NCBI GenBank assembly: GCA_031260845.1
Contig: JAISKR010000338.1
Location: 1-8,849 of the forward strand
Reading direction: 5' to 3'
Length of the DNA: 8,849 nt
Source: Bacteroidales bacterium
GTDB lineage: Bacteria > Bacteroidota > Bacteroidia > Bacteroidales > UBA4181
The position numbers and the translations under genes are program-made. The number at the start of each line of letters is the position of its first letter. Positions within the stretch are counted from its first letter, which is position 1. The notes below the pieces were generated by a model that was given only the letters and a program-made list of their open reading frames with translations, was not told the DNA's origin and did not search any database. Of this stretch, positions 5,205 through 8,849 are shown in pieces.

Positions 5205-6473
5205 ATGGAACTTTTCATCATTTTGGGATTGATTTTGTTGAATGGCGCTTTTTCCATGGCGGAGATGGCGACGATATCAGCCCGTAAATCAAAATTGGAG
5301 GTGGAGGCAGACAAGGGGAATAAAAAATCCCGTAATTTGCTGAAAACCATTGAGCATCCCGAACATTTCCTGTCCACCATTCAGGTGTGGATTACGCTGA
5401 TAGGCATCCTGACCGGTATTTTTTCAGGTGCAAATATCAAAGCCGATTTAAACGAGTTTTTCCGGCGGTTTGAGTTACTGGCGTCTGTCAGTAATGTCCT
5501 GTCCACGATAGTTGTCGTGATGGTGGTTACTTATTTCACGCTTGTCATCGGGGAGTTGGTGCCTAAACAAATCGGATTGACGCAGCCCGAGCGGATAGCC
5601 AAGTCGATGTTGCCTGTCATGAAGTTGTTGAGCAAATTGATGTTTCCGTTTATCTGGCTCTTATCGGTTTCAACCAAGGGAATAGTGCGGCTTTTCCACA
5701 TTCGACAGCAGGATACCCTTGTGACGGAGGAAGAAATCAAAGCCATTATTGAGGAAAGCGCCGAACAAGGCGGCATCGACCCTGCCGAGCAGGAAATGAT
5801 AGAGCGGGTGTTCCATTTAGACGACCGCAACATTACCTCTATCATGACGCATCGCAGCAATATCGTGTGGCTGAACGTACAATCGTCTGTTGACGAGCAG
5901 CAGGCTTACATTCGCGAGCATCCCTTTTCTGTCTATCCGGTTTGCGACGGCAACATTGATATGGTGCAGGGTTTTGTGCGCAACCGCGACCTTTTTGCCT
6001 TGCACGACGGCAAACCGCTTGTCGAACTGTGCCATTCAGCCCTGTTTGTTCCCGAAAACAATTCCATTTCCACGGTCATGGATTTGTTCAAGAAAACCGG
6101 TACGCACGTTGGCTTTGTGGTGGACGAATACGGCTCGTTGCAGGGAATGGTGACGCTGAATGACCTTTTTGAGGCAATTGTAGGCGATATGCCCGAAGTC
6201 GGAACGGAGGAAGAGGACATAGTTCTTCGCGAAGACGGCACGTATTGGGTGGACGCACAAATTCGGTTCTACGACTTCCTTGATTATTTTGAGTGCGAAC
6301 AAATTTCAACCACTTTTGACACTTTGGCAGGTTTTATATTGCATCAACTGGAACATATCCCCGAACCGGGCGAAAAATTGGAGTGGAAATCTTTTCTTTT
6401 CGAGATTGCGGATATGGACGGACAGCGAATCGACAAGGTGCTGGTAAAATATTCCCCGCAAATAACTGAATAA
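5205..6473 (+). CDS. CNNM/CorC-type membrane protein with CBS pair (hemolysin-like, putative cation transporter)
   Basis: A 422-residue inner-membrane protein of the CNNM (DUF21) family. Residues 1 to about 190 form the transmembrane part: helix 1 (2-19) ending FSMAEMATISARKSKLE, helices near 60-76 and 98-120, the family motif GELVPK (116-121), and a fourth helix near 137-157. A CBS pair (about 210-330) follows, including VFHLDDRNITSIMT and HVGFVVDEYGSLQGMVTLNDL (302-321). The C-terminal CorC/HlyC domain is at about 345-417. Relatives in bacteria and archaea bind or export Mg2+, and some enterobacterial members affect polyamine export. The old hemolysin label (TlyC) is doubtful, so I give no symbol. 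The ATG at 5205 is chosen because an in-frame TAA lies at 5193. It may be read from the pth promoter through the repeat arrays; I see no separate promoter and no clear terminator after it. Confidence 0.9.
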   Translation: MELFIILGLILLNGAFSMAEMATISARKSKLEVEADKGNKKSRNLLKTIEHPEHFLSTIQVWITLIGILTGIFSGANIKADLNEFFRRFELLASVSNVLSTIVVVMVVTYFTLVIGELVPKQIGLTQPERIAKSMLPVMKLLSKLMFPFIWLLSVSTKGIVRLFHIRQQDTLVTEEEIKAIIEESAEQGGIDPAEQEMIERVFHLDDRNITSIMTHRSNIVWLNVQSSVDEQQAYIREHPFSVYPVCDGNIDMVQGFVRNRDLFALHDGKPLVELCHSALFVPENNSISTVMDLFKKTGTHVGFVVDEYGSLQGMVTLNDLFEAIVGDMPEVGTEEEDIVLREDGTYWVDAQIRFYDFLDYFECEQISTTFDTLAGFILHQLEHIPEPGEKLEWKSFLFEIADMDGQRIDKVLVKYSPQITE

Positions 6474-6494
6474 AAAATCATTTTTGGTACAATA

Positions 6495-6525
6495 TTTGTT
6501 GTAAGAGCAAGCGAAAATAATTTTA
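6495..6525 (+). promoter_or_regulatory. probable gapA promoter
   Basis: TTTG (6495-6498), 19 bases, then TAATTTTA (6518-6525) matches the Bacteroidota TTTG-N19-TAnnTTTG form with one mismatch in the -7 box. A second candidate -7, TATAATTG (6524-6531), has one mismatch but poorer spacing. Transcription would start around 6532, leaving an A/T-only leader of roughly 30 bases (with the palindrome TTAATTAATTAA at 6539-6550) and an A-rich run just before the ATG. This is typical of highly expressed Bacteroidota genes that do not use a Shine-Dalgarno. Confidence 0.5.
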
Positions 6526-6542
6526 TAATTGCAAAAATTTAA

Positions 6543-7565
<1,023 letters not shown>

Positions 7566-7589
7566 TTGTAATTCACGCAAGTAATTTTT

Positions 7590-7630
7590 AAAAAGAGGTT
7601 ATGAATTTTCATTCGATAACCTCTTTTTTT
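7590..7630 (+). terminator. strong intrinsic terminator of gapA
   Basis: The left arm (7590-7602, AAAAAGAGGTTAT) pairs perfectly over 13 bp with the right arm (7616-7628, ATAACCTCTTTTT). The 13-base loop can itself fold GAA (7603-7605) on TTC (7612-7614). A T run continues to 7630. It begins 24 bases after the gapA stop. Because the left arm starts with A residues, it could also work weakly on the other strand, but no leftward gene needs it. Confidence 0.92.
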
Positions 7631-7642
7631 ATGAATATTGAT

Positions 7643-7650
7643 TATCTTTG
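7643..7650 (+). promoter_or_regulatory. -7 element for the PPOX-family gene
   Basis: TATCTTTG matches the Bacteroidota -7 consensus TAnnTTTG perfectly and lies 31 bases before the ATG at 7682. No TTTG is present at the expected -33 distance; that position is occupied by the right arm of the gapA terminator (around 7619-7624). The promoter therefore probably depends on the -7 box alone or on an activator. Confidence 0.6.
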
Positions 7651-7681
7651 CGCAAATAGTATTAATAATATTTTTTTGACA

Positions 7682-8104
7682 ATGAACGAAATAAATGAAA
7701 TCATTGAATTTTTGGGAAAAGGCGCTGCATTTAGCATTGCGACGGTAGATGAGAACAATCACCCGCAGGTGCGTCCTTTCAGTTTTGTGATGGAATGGAA
7801 CGGCAAACTGACCTTTGTTACCGCCAAACCCAAACCTGTTTACAAGCAAATACGTAAAAATCCTGTCATTGCCATCACCCTGTTCGACGGAGGCAGCGGC
7901 AAATGGATACGGATTTCGGGCAACGTAAAGTTTACTGACGAAGAGAGCGCCCGCAAAAAAGTGTTTGAAGTGGCGCCCAATCTGATTGACTTGTACCCCA
8001 AAGGGCATGAAAACCCCGATATAGCCTGTTTTTATATTGAAAAGGGCGAGGCGCAAATCTATTCATTTGCCAAACATACCCCCGAAAAGGAAATCAGGTT
8101 TTAA
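7682..8104 (+). CDS. pyridoxamine 5'-phosphate oxidase-like (PPOX, FMN-binding split barrel) family protein
   Basis: A small cytoplasmic protein of 140 residues resembling the single-domain split-barrel proteins of the pyridoxamine-phosphate-oxidase-like superfamily. Visible features are GKGAAFSIATVDENNHPQVRP (12-32), in which the first strands and the HPQVRP turn commonly contact the FMN phosphate; LTFVTAKPKPVYKQIRKNP (43-61); and WIRISGNVKF (75-84). Family members bind FMN, F420 or haem, and many are uncharacterised reductases. It lacks the length and C-terminal part of true PdxH, so a vitamin B6 role should not be assumed. The frame is open back to an ATG at 7601, but that lies inside the gapA terminator and upstream of the -7 box, so I choose 7682. 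The stop shares TTAA with the trpA stop. Exact substrate unknown. Confidence 0.85.
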   Translation: MNEINEIIEFLGKGAAFSIATVDENNHPQVRPFSFVMEWNGKLTFVTAKPKPVYKQIRKNPVIAITLFDGGSGKWIRISGNVKFTDEESARKKVFEVAPNLIDLYPKGHENPDIACFYIEKGEAQIYSFAKHTPEKEIRF

Positions 8105-8849
8105 GTCGTCAAGTCCTCAAACAGCCTCTTTACCGCTTCTTCTATGGTCGGTTCGTTGCTCAGCAGGCGAATAAAGCGGCTGCCGATGATGGCGCCGTTG
8201 GCGTGTTCGAGCGCGGTGGAGCAGGTGGTTTTGTTGGATATGCCGAACCCTATCAGGCGCGGGTTTTTGAGTTGCATGGCGTTGATGCGGCGGAAGTAGT
8301 CCAAGGTTCTTTCATCAAAGGAATCCTTAGCGCCTGTTGTGGAGGCGGTGGATACCATATAAATGAAGCCGTTGGTATGTTCGTCTATCAGCCGGATGCG
8401 TTCCGGCGAGGTTTCAGGAGTGATGAGCATGATGAAATGCAGGTCATATTTGTCAGCCAGCGGTTTGTAATCGCGAATGTAGTCGTCAAAAGGCAGGTCG
8501 GGAAGGATGATGCCGTCCACGCCTGCGGCAGCACAGTCGCGGCAGAAATTTTCTATGCCATATTGCATTACAGGGTTCAGGTAGCCCATCATCACCAATG
8601 GCAGCGACGCCTCTTTGCGAACGTCTTTCAATTGTGTGAACAGTTTTTTGAGCGTCATGCCGTTTTTGAGCGCCACGGAACTGCTTTGCTGGATAACAGG
8701 TCCATCAGCCATCGGGTCGGAAAACGGGATGCCTATCTCAATCATCTCCGCGCCTTGCCGTTCAAGCGTGCGGATAATGGCGGCGGTATCTTCCAATTGC
8801 GGAAAACCGGCTGTAAAGTAAACCGACAGTATGCCGAAGGGTTTGCGTT
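8101..8849 (-). CDS. trpA: tryptophan synthase alpha chain (5' end outside the window)
   Basis: The alpha subunit cleaves indole-3-glycerol phosphate to indole and glyceraldehyde 3-phosphate, and indole passes through a tunnel to the TrpB subunit. The frame stays open to the right edge, reading KPFGILSVYFTAGFPQLEDT before the family core. The real start lies beyond 8849, missing perhaps 10-15 residues, and the TTG at 8796 is internal. The signatures are IEIGIPFSDPMADGPVIQ, holding the catalytic Glu and Asp (Glu49 and Asp60 in E. coli), then MGYLNPVMQYG, VDGIILPDLPF, and the phosphate-binding loops STASTTGA, GFGISNK and GAIIGSRF. It is most similar in style to Bacteroides TrpA. trpA is normally distal in trp operons, and the convergent gene after it fits with that. 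No terminator is visible between the two. Confidence 0.96.
   Translation of the reverse strand, partial: RKPFGILSVYFTAGFPQLEDTAAIIRTLERQGAEMIEIGIPFSDPMADGPVIQQSSSVALKNGMTLKKLFTQLKDVRKEASLPLVMMGYLNPVMQYGIENFCRDCAAAGVDGIILPDLPFDDYIRDYKPLADKYDLHFIMLITPETSPERIRLIDEHTNGFIYMVSTASTTGAKDSFDERTLDYFRRINAMQLKNPRLIGFGISNKTTCSTALEHANGAIIGSRFIRLLSNEPTIEEAVKRLFEDLTT

Noticed and set aside
6472..6494. Terminator after the CNNM gene (A run, then T run)
   Set aside because: The only pairing is a few A-U pairs around a three-base loop with no G-C content, which is too weak to call.
7601..7681. Longer PPOX-family protein from the ATG at 7601
   Set aside because: The added 27 residues are encoded by the gapA terminator hairpin and the -7 promoter region, and they do not look like a family N-terminus or a signal peptide.
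8794..8796. TTG as the start of trpA
   Set aside because: The frame continues upstream to the window edge with typical TrpA residues (LSVYFTAGFPQ), so the gene is cut by the window and the TTG is an internal Leu codon.

Overview
The window is a stretch of ordinary bacterial chromosome, almost certainly from a member of the Bacteroidales (phylum Bacteroidota). Four things point there. Protein sequences such as the SerS, TrpA, L27 and Pth homologues carry the versions seen in Bacteroides relatives. The best promoters have the Bacteroidota form TTTG-N19-TAnnTTTG rather than TTGACA/TATAAT. Start codons sit behind A-rich leaders with little Shine-Dalgarno sequence. Two Kdo-synthesis genes show a Gram-negative outer membrane. 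Ten protein genes are visible: nine complete, and one (trpA) running off the right edge. No tRNA, rRNA, insertion sequence, prophage or CRISPR array is present.

Left part, minus strand (185-3963): rplU-rpmA (ribosomal proteins L21 and L27) are read leftward from a very clear promoter at 3990-4020 and end at an intrinsic terminator at 3319-3346. Beyond it, serS (seryl-tRNA synthetase), kdsA (Kdo-8-phosphate synthase) and kdsD (arabinose-5-phosphate isomerase) follow with gaps of 4 and 11 bases, so they look like one operon. KdsD makes the arabinose-5-phosphate that KdsA condenses with PEP, so the two are consecutive steps towards the Kdo of lipopolysaccharide. Bases 1-184 hold no gene but do contain a weak hairpin and a sigma-54-like sequence, both facing left.

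Middle part, plus strand (4113-6473): pth (peptidyl-tRNA hydrolase) starts at a GTG and overlaps hslR (an S4-domain Hsp15-like protein) by ATGA. Both families act on peptidyl-tRNA left on stalled or free 50S subunits, so the pair looks like a ribosome-rescue unit. It faces away from rplU-rpmA across a 149-base divergent promoter region. After hslR come two abutting tandem arrays, three 14-bp units and then eleven units of about 10 bp, before a CNNM/CorC-type membrane protein with CBS domains.

Right part: gapA (glycolytic GAPDH, plus strand) has its own promoter and a strong 13-bp-stem terminator. A small split-barrel flavin-type protein (PPOX family) follows from a promoter placed directly behind that terminator. 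Its stop codon overlaps that of trpA (minus strand) in a shared TTAA, and trpA continues beyond base 8849, presumably as the distal gene of a tryptophan operon.

The gene content is core metabolism and translation, and I see no convincing new system. The most unusual sequence is the double tandem array at 5042-5201. The other points worth checking are the three-codon minigene overlapping the pth start and the sigma-54-like site at the left edge.
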